Source: Torreya grandis (taxonomy: Eukaryota; Streptophyta; Pinopsida; Cupressales; Taxaceae). Taken from it: a DNA stretch of 64,000 bases. Below are positions 1 through 11,445 of this stretch, piece after piece; the stretch's first letter is position 1, and each line of letters starts with the position of its first letter. The stretch spans positions 380,501 through 444,500 of the forward strand of contig JARHVA010003186.1 in assembly GCA_037957365.1 (NCBI GenBank). Direction: 5' to 3'. Below the pieces are notes generated by a model that searched no databases, was not told where the DNA came from, and saw nothing but the letters and a program-made list of their open reading frames with translations. The translations under genes were made by a program, and so were the position numbers.

Positions 1-730
1 TTGTAGACTAGTTTTATCATCTACAAGCCCAAACTGTAACTGACTAGAATACTCTTAAAGCTAAATTTGAACCTAGGTTCAAGCCTATAGAAGATGCTCA
101 CGCATTGCTGGCCTAGCTCACACAAATGAAAAAAGAACCTCATGAACCTATGATGGATTTCATTGTCAAGTTTAACAAGTTGAGAAACTAGATTCCTATA
201 ATTGCTCAGCCAACACTTGAAAAGCTTAAATGTTTCTTTATCAACTCACAGCTGCCTGAAGTAAGTTTTGTACTAAGATAGGCTAGCCACATAGACCTTG
301 CTACTACACAAGATTTGGATACTAAGGTAGAAGATGACCTTATTTTGGTAGGAAAGATAAGGACAGATCTTAATAAAGGTAAATCCTCTACATCTTTTGA
401 ATACTCACCTACAGTTACCACTGATCCAATGGTGCAAAAGCTGGCAATTGAATTACTAGCTCTCAAAAAAAAATGGCGTAAGGGATGTCATTTGCTCCTT
501 CATATAGAGATATACCAAGGAGGACATTTCCCAATCAATCATACCAAGGCCATGCTGCCAGGAATCAAGGGCAACCAAATCGCCTTCCTCTCACTCAGGG
601 GAAATTGGCCATTGAAGCACCTCTAACTAATTCAACAGATGGATATCTTGAAGCAGAATTAGATTTCTCCTTCCAACCTGAGTTGAACCTAGAAGATGAT
701 GATAATCTCTTCATAGAGGGAGAAGAATAA
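1..730 (+). pseudogene. gag remnant of gypsy-1
   Basis: Translated with tolerance for stops, this gives the C-terminal part of a plant gypsy capsid region: a block around 150-260 with FNKLRN and then SQLPEVSFVLR, followed by ATTQDLDTKVEDDLILVGK at about 300-356. After that come a linker rich in Asn, Gln and Pro and an acidic tail (LEDDDNLFIEGEE) ending at 730. Gag would form the virus-like particle around the element's RNA. A stop splits the early part and the frame shifts near 480. The beginning is cut off by the window edge. Assignment rests on the pattern of conserved blocks and on being directly upstream of protease. Confidence 0.7.
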
Positions 731-930
731 TTAGCTAGAAACTCCAACATTAGTTTCTTGAATTACCAGGATGAACCTAGAAGTGAAGGTGGAGCAGTTA
801 AGGGAACATACATTATATTCACCCAATCCAAGAACCAGTCAACCTATAAAGTTGATAAAAAAAGAATAGAGGAATGAACTCAGCCTACAATTTCAATTGC
901 TAAGTGAGGAACCACTCTACCCTTCTAACC

Positions 931-1660
931 AAAGAACTCAGTGACTTCTAAAAAGGTGAGTACCTTAATTGTGCCCTCACCTCCAACTTCAAATTCACAG
1001 ACCAATCCTCCCCCTCCCAAAAACCAAAAGGATGAACTCCCATCCTCTATTCCTAGTTTGTTTAAAACATTTGACATAATTAACCATATAAAGAAAACCA
1101 AAATTCAAATGTATGAATTTGAATTCCTATAGTCCAACCCTAAGTAGTTAGATAAGTTGGTTCAATGTGTAAAGAACCAAAACATCCTGGTAATACAAGA
1201 AATTTTGAAGGTAACTCATGATCCTCCAAAGAACACATCTACCAGGAATAACCTTGTCATTACTCCTCCCACTACTCCTGAGAGGACTGAACCATTTTAT
1301 GTCTCCCTGCTGATAAATGGACACCAACTGAATAATTGCATCATTGATTATGGAGAATTCGACAATGTCATGTCTACCAAAGTGGTAGAATCCCTTGGTC
1401 TCATACTGACCAAGACATTTGGGAGATGTTTCTCCATAGAGAAAAAATAAGTGCCACTACTGGGACAAATCAAGGATTCCCAATTTTTATTTGCAGCATT
1501 CCCAGACAAGAGAATCAAGATGACTATCTTGGTGGCTGACGTCCTAGCATCATATGACATCCTTCTTGGGTAAAATTTCTGTAAGGATGTTGGTGGTGAA
1601 TTAAGCATGGACCTATTCGAGGTGAAAATCCTAGTTAAAGGCATCATGTAGAGATTTCTC
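931..1660 (+). pseudogene. retropepsin-like protease of gypsy-1 with upstream linker
   Basis: The upstream linker contains FDIINHIKKTKIQ (about 1069-1110), resembling the block that precedes protease in many plant gypsy polyproteins. The aspartic protease follows: PFYVSLLINGHQLNNCIIDYG, with the active-site Asp at 1346-1348 in a D-Y-G setting where active enzymes have D-S/T-G, so one catalytic-loop residue is changed. A later block, ADVLASYDILLG at about 1537-1570, matches the second conserved part of the fold. Its job would be to cleave the gag-pol precursor. Several stops interrupt it. It lies between gag and the first RNase H. Confidence 0.75.
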
Positions 1661-1917
1661 CCTGAGAAGGAAGAAAAATACGTGGTTACTCAAACATCAG
1701 CACCTAAAGCTCAAATTATGTTTGAGTCTTCAGGCATGGGTAATTAATTTTTATCCACAAAGGAAGTTCATGAGGCATCTGATGAAGCTCTTAAAGATGA
1801 CAACCTAAAAATTGGTTCAGATAGAATAGAAAAAAGGATGGTAGAGCACAGTGCAAGCGTATAAGAATCCTCCCCTTTACACGAAGGAGAATATAAGGAA
1901 AAATTAGTGTCTAATGA

Positions 1918-2356
1918 GGTATGGATTCTAGAATTTGATGGCAGCTACTCCTCTAATGGTTTAAGAGCTAGGATTATGCTGATAACTCCTCAAGGAGATA
2001 TTTTTCCTTCTTCATACAAGTTTTAGTTTAGCAACACCAATAACAAAGCTAAGTATGAGTATCTATTGCTTGGATTGAAGGCCGCTCAAGATAGGGGCAT
2101 CAAGATCCTTCATGCCAAAGGAGATGCTAAACTAGTGGTTTATCAGGTGAGGTACCTATATCAAACCAAAAACAAGAGATTGTGCCACTACCACAATCTA
2201 GTATGGGATCAACTTGAGAGCTTTGATGCTTTTAGCATCTCTACCATACCCAGAGAATTTAATGACAGAGCTGATGCATTGGCTATTTTAGTAACTCTTA
2301 TAGTTCCTCACCTAGACTTCAAAGGAGACAAGTACACTATTGAGCTAATCTTTTGA
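1918..2356 (+). pseudogene. extra RNase H domain upstream of RT (gypsy-1)
   Basis: The frame reads WILEFDGSYSSNG (first catalytic Asp in the FDG motif), then NNKAKYEYLLLGLKAA (the second acidic position is the Glu after Tyr), then GDAKLVVYQV (Asp of the GD motif), then REFNDRADALA (last Asp). This is the usual order of the four acidic residues of an RNase H. The domain sits between protease and RT; the ordinary gypsy RNase H is separate, after RT. RNase H removes the RNA strand of the RNA/DNA hybrid in reverse transcription. One stop near 2023 and the altered NNxAEYEA motif suggest loss of function. The same arrangement occurs in the minus-strand element at 58000-58480. Confidence 0.8.
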
Positions 2357-3620
2357 CCAAGTGTACCTAATAATGCTAATCATTAGTAGGTGTTTAAAAA
2401 TGACAACTAAATCATTGCCTTTCTAGAGGAAAAATATAGCTTTGAAAAGCTTCATTTTGAAGGTGGTGAGCCTTAGAAGCTTGAACCAACCCTTGAATCA
2501 AGTGCAAATGTAGGTGATAAATTCCAACAACTCAAAGGGAATAAAATCCCAAAAGGCTTGGTTTCCCTTGAGAAGCTATTTGACAAACATGACAGATTCA
2601 TCAAATAGCAGAAAATGGATTCAAGCTCCTCTCAGGAGTTTGATCAAGTAAATTTAGATACCAAGGAAAATCTCAAAATGGTGAACATTAGAAAATGTTG
2701 CACTCAAGAAGAAAAGTTCAAGTTCACTGCTTTGCTCTGCTAGTATATGAATGTCCTAGCATACTCCTATGATGATCTAAAGTCACTCAATCCTGAAGAA
2801 ATCCACCATGACATTCCTCTCAAAAGTGATTTAGTGCCTTACAAGTAAAAATCTAGATAGTACAATATGAAGATATCAAGTACTATTTTGTCTAAAATAT
2901 AGAAAATGTTAAATGCTAGGATAATTTTCCCAATCCATCATTCCACATGGATTGCCAACATAGTACCTATGAGGAAGAATAATAGTGAAATTTGCCTATG
3001 TGTGCACTTTAGAAATTTAAATCAACCATCCTTAAAGGATAACTATCCTCTGCCCATCATGGATCAAGTTATTCAAATGGTGACTGGTTCAGAAATGTTA
3101 TCAATGCTAGACAACTTCTCAAGATACAATCAAGTTGAATTTGGTGAAGAAGACTAGCATAAGACTACCTTCACCACACCTTTGTGTACTGAAGAATGCC
3201 ATTTGGCTTGATAAATATTGGCACCACTTTTTAGAGAGCAATGGACCTTGCTTTCAAAGATGAAATGGGTAAGTTCATTGTAGTGTACCTAGATGATTTA
3301 ACAGTCTTTTCCAAGCATCATCTTGATCATGTGCACCATTTACAACAAGTGTTGGAACACTGCCGCCAGAATGGAATTTCTCTGAACCCCAAAAAGCCTA
3401 TTTTTGGGGTAACAAAAGGGAAACTTCTCAGACACATTGTATCCCAAGAAGGCATAAATATTGACTCAGATAGAGTCAAGTCCATCTAGGAGCTTACCTT
3501 GCCCACAAGTAAGATTGTAATTGACTCTTTCTTCAGAAAAGTGAATTTTTTACGAAGGTTCATCCCCGAGTTTGCTAAGAAGACTCACCATATTGTAAAC
3601 ATAATGAAAGGAAAGGCCAC
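2357..3620 (+). pseudogene. reverse transcriptase of gypsy-1 with N-terminal linker
   Basis: The linker (2357-2850) contains a recognisable run, IPKGLVSLEKLFDKHDRFI, typical of the stretch between RNase H and RT in these polyproteins. RT blocks follow: IIFPIHHSTWIANIVPM and LCVHFRNLNQPSLKDNYPLP (2920-3060), then TGSEMLSMLDNFSRYNQVE (3083-3140), a MPFGL-like block (near 3195), then VVYLDDLTVFSK with the catalytic YLDD at 3286-3297 intact. The connection reads NFLRRFIPEFAKK near 3548. RT copies the element RNA to DNA. Stops occur at several sites and the frame changes near 3150-3240. The active site survives but the chain is broken. Confidence 0.9.
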
Positions 3621-4035
3621 CTTCATCTAGATTGAAGAAGGCAAATTGGCATTTCAAGACATCAAGACTACTATTGCTCACGCCCCAATTTTAGTTTGTC
3701 TAGATTACACTAAAGATTTCACAGTGTATAGTTATGCTTCTGAGCACACACTTTCAGCAATTTTGGTTCAATAGAACCAAGAAGGTGTGGATTCTCCCAT
3801 TTCTTTCATGAGCTGTCCTCTCAAAGCTCATGATCTAAAGTACTTAAACATGGAGAAGCATGCTTATGCAGTGGTAAAGGTAGTGAAGCATTTTTGATTT
3901 TACATCCTTAATTCACATGTTACTGCCCTAGTTCCTGATACCACAGTTAAATCCATATTAACTTAGTAGGAGTTTGGAACTAAAAGAGGAAATTGGATTG
4001 CTAAAATCTAGGAGTTTGATCTAGTCATCAAACCA
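3621..4035 (+). pseudogene. gypsy RNase H domain of gypsy-1
   Basis: Directly after RT, the frame shows APILVCLDYTKDFTVYSYAS, the segment where active enzymes have F.L.TDAS; the catalytic Asp appears replaced (YSYAS). Then come LSAILVQ, SCPLKAHDLKYLNMEKHAYAVV (the Glu of the EKE-like motif is present) and FYILNSHVTALVPD. This is the normal position for the gypsy RNase H. Stops at about 3772, 3896 and 3967 break it. It passes directly into the integrase region. Identification is by order and motif pattern. Confidence 0.75.
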
Positions 4036-5420
4036 ATGAATTTGATGCATGAAAAGGGCCTATGCCAATTGATTGCTGACAATAGACCAAAAGAAACAAA
4101 GCATGGAAAAGAAGAAGTTGAAGACACGCTAATAGTCCTCTTTGTCACCAACATGAATGAGTGGTATTCAAATATTTCTCATTTACTTACCTATGGTGAG
4201 TGTCCTACTCACTTGTCTCATAAAGAAAGGACTATCAAGTTGAAAGCTACCAATTTTGTCCTCTGGGACAACGACCTGTATAAGAGGAACCTTGATCGAG
4301 TGTTCTTTCATTGCATGGATAAAGAGCAGCAGAACCAACTTTTGAATTCCTTCCATAATTTATCTCGTGGAGGACATTTTTTTGCTCATGTGATTGCCTA
4401 TAAGATTATGTGAGCCAGGTATTACTAGCCTACTCTATTTTAAGATGCATATAGATGGGTATAAAGATGTGAACTATGCCAATAGTTCATTGGAAGACCC
4501 AAGTTAGTTGCTCTGCCTCTTAGTCCAATGGTGATGGAAGAGATATTTTAGCAATGGGGAATTGATTTCATTAGTGTTGTAAACCCATCATCAAGTGCTA
4601 GACATGATTATGTCCTCACAGCCATAGATTACTTCACCAAGTAGGTGGAAGTTATTCTAACCAAGCATGCTACTTTAGAAGTAGTGTGTGATTTCCTCAA
4701 GGAGAACATCATTTCCATGTTTGGGGTCCCAACTAAGATTATCATAGATAATGTAGCTTGTTTCTCTTCCCATGAGATTACTCAGTTCTGATTTTACTAT
4801 GGGATTACCCTCTCCCACTCTTCTAATTACTTTCCACAAGGGAATGGCCAAGCTAAATCAAGCAACAAGAACCTAGTGACCATCATCAGGAAGCTGGTAG
4901 ATGACAACCAACAAACATGGCATAAAGCATTAGTTGATGCTTTATGGGTAGACAGAATTACACCCAAGAGGGCAATTGGTATGTCACCCTTCCAACTTCT
5001 TTATGGTCTCAATTTTGAGATACCAATCACCCTAGAATTTCTAGCATTGAAATTAGCTAAGGCAGTTGAAGATCAGACATATGAAAGCTCCATTGATAAG
5101 AGGATCATGTGCTTGACTGAGCTAGATGAGTAGAGAATTATAGTGGTGGACTGAATTATTGCGCATCAAATTTTGGTGAAGAATCTCTTCGACCAGAAAG
5201 CAAAAAATTATGATTTCCAGATTGGATATCAAGTCCTATTGTGGGACAAGAGAAGAGAACCAAAGGGAATGCATGGGAAATTTGATTCCCTTTAGAGAGG
5301 CTCATTTACTATCCATCAACTCAATGGTGAAAATAGTTTCCTATTAAAGTATCAAGATGGCACACTCTTTTCTCTACCTCATAATGGGTAGCATCTGAAG
5401 CACTTCAATTCTTGAAGTAT
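4036..5420 (+). pseudogene. integrase of gypsy-1 (zinc finger, core, C-terminal tail)
   Basis: The N-terminal zinc-binding part includes GGHFFAHVIAYKIM and RCELCQ (4370-4480). The core has VLTAIDYFTK at 4612-4641 with the first catalytic Asp, TKIIIDNVACFSS at 4734-4770 with the second Asp, and PQGNGQAKSSNKNL at 4837-4875, where the third catalytic residue, normally Glu, is Lys. The C-terminal tail has DQKAKNYDFQIGYQVLLWDK (about 5190-5250), GKFDSL and YQDGTLFSLPHNG. Integrase inserts the cDNA into the host genome. The Glu-to-Lys change and several stops make this copy inactive. Pol ends at about 5415. Confidence 0.88.
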
Positions 5421-7059
5421 CAGATAAGTTCACCTATACATATGTATATTTGTTTAGTCTTTAGTTCTATTTTGTGCTTTTTGTTTTCATTTTTGGTACT
5501 TTTCTTTTTTAGGTAGCATGACTCCGTAGCCCAATGGCATACTTAAAGGCACTAGAGATTCTAGTTTCTACTCCCCTTAGCTATTCCAAGTTTTCAATTG
5601 AAGGAAGTTCCCCAACTAGAGCCAGCTGTTATTCCCAAAATCTATCACTCAATTTTGGGACAACATATGAACTATTTTGGTCTTGCAGGCCAAAATTATC
5701 TCTTCCCTTCTCAAAAATTTGTTCTAATCATTCAAATTTTTCATTATTCAAGATTTTTTAGTTAAGGGATTAGTAGGCTTAATAGGTTTAATGGCTTCAA
5801 CAGGCAAGTTCTCTCAAAGGAGCATGTTTCCAACACTTAAGCAATTTCAAGATTGGTTCAACACCTTGGTTCAGCCAAATCAAGGTTCAATGGCTTCAAA
5901 ACACTTAACAAAAGGAAGAAGGCTTAAACCATTGAACCATTAAACCTTGAACCATTTTGGTTCAAAGGTTCAATAGGTTTAATGGTGCAAAGGTTCAATA
6001 GGTTCAATGGGTTTAATGGGTTCAAAGAGGTCAAAAGACTTAGAAGGAAAGACGGCTTCAAATGCAAGATTGAATCATTGAACCATTAAACCAAATTTGG
6101 TTTAATCAGTCAATTCAAAGGACTGCCCCAAAATTAAAGGAACAAGTACCCTTGTGGAGGGTAGAAAACTAAAGGTAGGTGCCCTTGTGGAGGGTAGGGA
6201 ACATTGGTTCAAAGATCAAAGAGAAGGCCGAAAGAAAATATTTCCTTTAAACTTTTGTCTGAGGAAATTACCAAGTAAAGGAACTGAAAGAATTCCTTTG
6301 GTAAGATTTTCTTCAAAAAAGTGAACAAGGCAAAAAAGTTGGAATTCCTTCAAAAATAATTTCCACAAAAGAATTTCATGAAGACAAGGTGAATTCTTTC
6401 AGACAAAAATTTTGAAAGAATTCCTTCAAACTTTTTTCTTAAGGAATTCACCTGAAAGGAAAATCTTGAGTGAAAGCAAACAAAGCCAAAAAAAGATTTC
6501 CTCCAGATAAAATGTCTGAAGGAATTCCTTCAGACATTTTGTTTGAAGGAATTGGAGCTTGAAGACTCTTTAAAGGAATTGGAGCCTGAAGAGCAACTGA
6601 AGGACCCCAAAGGGTAGGTACCCTTGTGGAGGGCTTTTGACACCCACAAAAAGGACCTTTCTCAAACCCTGAAGGGACACCTTCCCTTTGGGGTGTTCCA
6701 AAGACAAAAGGCTAAAGGATTTTCAAGGCTCAAAGGGACTTAAAAAAATAAAGGAAGTAGCAATTGAACCAAAGCATAGAATGAACCAATGAACCAATTG
6801 AACCTTGAACCAAAAGAGTTCAAATTTTAATGGTTCATAGGTTCAATGGTTCAAAGGAGGCTCCAAACAAAGGGAAGAAATAGATGATTCTAGAGACCAG
6901 TTTAAAAGGATGGTTCAACCAAAGAGCAATGAAGCTCTAAAAAAAGTAAGGAAGTGATTGAACCAAGGAACTAATAAAGACCACCTAAACCATTGAACCA
7001 ATTAACTTTCAAAGGTTCAAAGGTTCATGGTTCAACATGGTTCAAACAGCTAGTAACCA
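5421..7059 (+). repeat. 3' untranslated region of gypsy-1, rich in GGTTCAA/TTGAACC words
   Basis: No coding signal. From about 5780 to 6120 and again from 6760 to 7045 the sequence is packed with GGTTCAA, GGTTTAATGG and their reverse complements (TTGAACC, ACCATTGAACC), so many local inverted pairs can form. Between them (6240-6600) is a second low-complexity zone built of AAGGAATTC/GAATTCCTT words. Three near-copies of ACCCTTGTGGAGGGT lie at 6148-6163, 6180-6196 and 6619-6634. The region sits where the 3' untranslated part of the element should be, between integrase and a putative 3' LTR. No polypurine tract could be fixed. Confidence 0.6.
6509..6540. repeat. perfect 32-bp palindrome
   Basis: The left arm AAAATGTCTGAAGGAA is followed immediately by its exact reverse complement, with the centre between 6524 and 6525 inside a GAATTC core. 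There is no spacer and no mismatch over 32 bases. Similar imperfect GGAATTCCTT palindromes occur nearby (around 6290-6300, 6340, 6418 and 6440). The RNA would form a stable stem if a loop were allowed. Confidence 0.95.
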
Positions 7060-8335
7060 TTGACAGCCCTGTGGACGTCAAATTTAAGGTAATGGAATAT
7101 CTGTTAATTTTCAAATATAACACAAAACTTAAAGGATGAACCAAGTGACCAGCTGAAGAAGATAGCCTGAGAACTCCAATTTCTATAGGGAAGAGAGAAT
7201 AATACAAAAATATCAGAAATATCTATAAGGGAGTTATTTCTAGTAGGTGAAATAGTTCACCAAGTAGTCATCTGAGTGCACCAAATCAAGGACACAGCCT
7301 ATTTTTATTCCATGAAGTAAAGGCAAAAGTGGACAACTATGTAAAAAATAAGGAAAGGACCAGGTGGCCTCTACTTTAGAGGGGACATATAAGATAAATT
7401 GGCATGCCATAGTTAAGGCCGATGCACTACTCCAAGCATGGCCCCTCGATAGAATTGAAAATGCATTCAAGGATTTGATCGTAGCATGGGCCATTCCATG
7501 GAACAAATTTCCAATCCTTTCTTGGTGCTATATATTGTAATCTTTTATTTTATGCAAAGGAAACTTTACCATTATAGAAGTGAAACTTTACCAAAATTGA
7601 GAGGTGATCACTGAGACTTTGAGCTCAAATTGTTCATCATATTTATTTGTTTGAATGAGAAAGCAAGTTACTTTTAGACTTTGTGTTGTTATAACTTGGC
7701 ATTTTAGGAGATTGTTCTTATTTCTTTCTTTTAAATGCATTCTTGTCCAGTTAATGAAATAAGCAAAACTAGTGAAAGTAATCAGGAAAGTGTCGTGGAG
7801 CAATTGTGGAGAGACTTTGTGTTGTCTATAATTGCTTTTAGTGTGTTTGTCTATTTTTTATTTCTATGTAAAGGACCTTGGGATGACTTTGTGCCCCCAT
7901 TTTCCTTCATATTTCACTCTTGGGTAGTCAAGGTGGAGACTTTGTGTTACATCTCAATCTGTTGGTTACTACGCTCTTTGTTACCAGTTACTTGTCACTA
8001 CTTGAAAGAACTCCTGTTGTTTCCTACAAGATCACTTCTGAAAGAAGAGAAGTGTCTTTAGTGTTTTTACCAAGATTTTCTCCTTTATTTTTGACCATCA
8101 TCTCTAAAAAAAAGAGAGATGGATGGTGTTATCCTACCCCTAAGTGTTATTTTCTGCTTATATATATAGTATATAGATCCTCATATTTATAGGGAACCTC
8201 CCCTTGATGAGAGGAGAGATTTTTCCACCTCTGATGTGGTAAACCTGCACATTTGGCCAACCAATCTCCCTTGCTATGGTTGAAGAGACCCATTTTGCTC
8301 ATCAGTTAGTTGGTGACAAAATATTCACCCAACAC
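7060..8335 (+). mobile_element. putative 3' LTR of gypsy-1 (boundaries uncertain)
   Basis: The stretch follows the 3' region of gypsy-1 and has LTR-like layout: it could open at TGACAGCC (7060), has a TATA-like box CTATATATTG near 7528, and is followed by a T-rich transcribed-type region with four GACTTTGTG words (7677, 7815, 7888, 7939). It could close near CACCCAACA (about 8335), where TTGGTGAC at 8307 resembles a decayed primer-binding site. No second copy is in the window, because the 5' LTR lies outside, so the ends cannot be tested. The short ORFs here have no recognisable motif and I do not call them genes. Confidence 0.35.
7526..7540 (+). promoter_or_regulatory. TATA-box-like element in putative LTR
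   Basis: CTATATATTG stands in otherwise mixed sequence about 470 bp from the putative LTR start and before a T-rich stretch, as expected for a plant LTR promoter. Support is only by position and sequence. Confidence 0.35.
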
Positions 8336-8499
8336 CTTCAAAGAATAAAAAGATTCATATAAAGAATGTAGATCTTCAGGGTTCTTTAACAATATTTATG
8401 TACTTTGAAAAAATTATGCATATATTTAATGAAGTACACTATAATTTAAAAAATATACATTAAAGTACTTACATAGGTTCCCTCCTTTTAGTGCCATAT
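8336..8499. other. short spacer before the tandem array, no gene
   Basis: AT-rich sequence with no open frame or recognised motif. It joins the putative gypsy-1 LTR to the first partial unit of the tandem array. Confidence 0.5.
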
Positions 8500-9310
8500 T
8501 TTCCCTTCATATTGATGTACTTAATGTGTTTCATGTGTCACTAGGGAATGAGAGGTAAGTAATAAACTCAATATTAAGTCCTAAAAGACTTAGGGATTGA
8601 TTTTTTTACACAAATACTACTTAAAATAGAAAAATAGTTGAGATATGGCCACCACTTGTAAGTTTGAAAGTAGGCCCTACAATAGGGATAGTAGATTATA
8701 CACTAGTGACACTTTATTTCTTTCTAATCTTTGTGAAATTGCTCAAAACTTTTCCAGTTATTTCCCAAGAAGAAACAAACCATGAATATTTATAATATGG
8801 ACTAAACTAAAGTGACTCATGGGATAGATCCAAAGGTAAGTAGGGTAGGGCAAAAAATAAATTTTGCTTCAGATGGTTAGATGCAATTCTTCTAGCATCC
8901 ATGACAATAACATATAAAACTAGCATTCACCAACCCTAGTGTAATACTCAAATCCAAATGAATGTAATTGAGACTTAAAATGAAGGAGGTGCATATATCT
9001 AAAATAATATGTTACACTAAAGTTACTTATTCACATCAAATTGCATAATCACATTCAATTGCAAATAATATGAAATAGAGCACATAAACTATAAGATTTG
9101 TTATCCTAGTATTAAACTCAAACCAATAAATTCATACATTGATATTATTACTAGATTGGTTAATAAAAAAGAAACCATTAATTCTCTAAAAGCATGAGAA
9201 TCAAAAAATCTAGAACACACAACAGAGCATTCAGACAATCTCATGAATTCTTAGCTCTTTTTCATTAATTCTCTAACAACTATTCCTAAAAATTACAATG
9301 AGTAGGAATA

Positions 9311-9326
9311 CCCCTATATATAGGCC
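9311..9326 (-). promoter_or_regulatory. TATA box of first array unit (eight equivalents in the array)
   Basis: The minus strand reads GGCCTATATATAGGGG, a strong plant TATA box. Equivalent boxes lie at about 10353, 11398, 12431, 13477, 14510, 15555 and 16489. The box stays readable in all units, while neighbouring bases differ, and a matching box occurs in the separate gypsy-3 LTR at 20735-20745. Whether any is used cannot be judged. Confidence 0.6.
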
Positions 9327-11445
9327 TCAAAAAATCTATGCAATTTTAAGTGGGCTCATTCAAAGATACCCAAATATATCTAAGTGTTTTTATCTTTTTA
9401 ATAACAATAACTAAAATTCCACATATTAAAAGGGAATATCCCAAATTTGAATTTACAAAGCAAAGCAAAATATTTCTCAAGGCCCTAGTTACCTTAGCTG
9501 AGCTAACTTTGGTCATTTTTATTGAAAGTTAACTTGTTTTTTTCCTTCTTATTGATGCACTTAATGTGCTTATTGTGTCATTAGGGAATGTAAAGAAAGT
9601 AATAAACTCAATTTTAAGTCTTGGAAGACTTGGGGATTGAGTTATTTACACAACTACTACTAAAAATAGTAAAATAGCATAGATATAGCCCCCACATGTA
9701 AGTCTCCAGTAGACCCTACTATAGGGAAAATAGATTATAGAAAAGTGACACATTATTTATTGATAATCTTTGTGAAATTTCTCTAAAATTTGCCAATTAT
9801 TTCCCAAGCACAAACAAACCATGAATATTTATAGAATGAGCTAAACTAAAGTGACTCATGGGGTAGATCCAAAGGTAATTAGGGTAGGGTAGAGAAGAAT
9901 GTTTGTTTTAGATGGTTAAGGTGTTAATTATTCAAACTTATATGATAATAACATGTAAAACTAGAATTTACCAACCCTAATGGAATACTCTAAGCCAAAA
10001 AAATGTAGTTGAGACTTCAAACGGAAGGAGATGCATATATATGAAAGTAGATGTTGCTCAAAAGTTACTTATTCACATAAAATTACATAAGCGCATTCAA
10101 CTAAAAATAATATGAAATAGAGCACATAAACCAATATATTTGTTAGCCTAGTGTTAAACTCAAACGAATATATGCATACATTGATATTATTACTACATTA
10201 GTCAATAGAAAATAAACCATTAATTTTCTAAAATCATGAGAAGTAGAAACTGTAGAACACACAATAGAGAATTTAGAAAATCTCACAAATTCTTAGATAT
10301 TTTACATTAATTCTCTAATAAATATTCCTAAAAATTACAATAACGGGGAATGCCCCTATATATAGGCCTCAAAATGTCTATACAAGTTTAAGTGAGCCCA
10401 TTAAAAGATGCCCAAATATATACAAGTGGATTTTAGCTTTTGAATAACAATAAATAAAATGCAACATACTACAAGGGAATATTCCAAATTTTAGTTTACA
10501 AAGTAATGCAAAATATTATTTAAGGCCCTAGTTACCTTAGCTAAGCTGGCTATGGCCATTGTGCTTGAAGGGGAACTTGTTATTTTCCTTCCTATTGATG
10601 CACTTAATGTGCTTCCTATGTCATTAGGAAATAGGAGGAAATTAATAAACTCAATTTTAAGTCTCGAAAGAATTAGGGCTTGATTTTTTTACATAACTAC
10701 TACTAAAAATAGAAAAATAATAGAGATATGGCCACCACTTATAAGTCTGGAAGTAGATCCTGCTATAGGGACAACATATTATACAATAGTGACACTTTAT
10801 TTCTTGTTAATATTTATGAAATTACTCTTAACTTTTCCAATTATTTCCCAAGCACAAATAAGCCATGAATATTTATAGAATGAGCTAAACTAAAGTGACT
10901 CATGGGGTAGATCTAAAGTTAAGTAGGGTAGGGTAGAAGAGAAAGTTTACTTCAGATGGTTATATGTGTCAATTATTCTAACCTCTATGACAATAATATG
11001 TAAAACTAGAATTCACCAACCCTAGTGTAATACTCAAAGCCAAATGAATGTTTTTGAGACTTCAAAGGAAAGGAGGTACATATATCTAAAAGCATATATT
11101 ACATAAAATTTACTTAATCACATCAAATTACATAAGCATATTCAACTACAAATAAGATGAAATAGAGCACATAAACTAGAAAATTTATTAGCCTAGTGTT
11201 AAACTCAAACCAATAGATGCATACATTTATATTATTATCATATTAGTAAGTAGAAAAGAAACTATTAATTTTATAAAAGCATGAGAAGTAGAAATTATAA
11301 AGCACACAATAGAGCATTTAGAAAATCTCACAAATTCTTAGATCTTTTACATTAATTCTCTAAAAATTATTCCTAAAAATTACAATGAGGGGGAATACCC
11401 CTATATATAGACCTCAAAATGTCTATGAAAGTTCAAGTGGGCCCA

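Larger units (their letters stand above)
1..5420 (+). mobile_element. Ty3/gypsy retrotransposon gypsy-1, degenerate gag-pol, 5' end outside window
   Basis: The plus strand reads through, with many stops and a few frame changes, a complete gypsy polyprotein: gag remnant, protease, an RNase H domain, reverse transcriptase, a second RNase H, then integrase with zinc finger, core and C-terminal tail. The 5' LTR and the start of gag lie left of the window. Most stops are TAG or TAA where related polyproteins have Gln or Trp codons, which fits C-to-T decay. An extra RNase H is a known trait of the plant Tat lineage, so a Tat-like assignment is likely but inferred from domain order and motif style, not from a tree. 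The element cannot be autonomous in this state. Confidence 0.9.

Noticed and set aside
206..466. 86-codon minus-strand ORF
   Set aside because: It is antisense to gag of gypsy-1.
1348..1647. 99-codon minus-strand ORF
   Set aside because: It is antisense to the gypsy-1 protease, which has clear motifs on the plus strand.
7735..8192. Two overlapping ORFs of 90-108 codons
   Set aside because: Phe- and Leu-rich translations of T-rich LTR-like DNA; no motif and no related copy.
8303..8325. TTGGTGACAAAATATTCACCC as a definite primer-binding site
   Set aside because: It resembles one only over eight bases, no paired LTR is available, and no gag follows; kept only as a hint in the LTR call.
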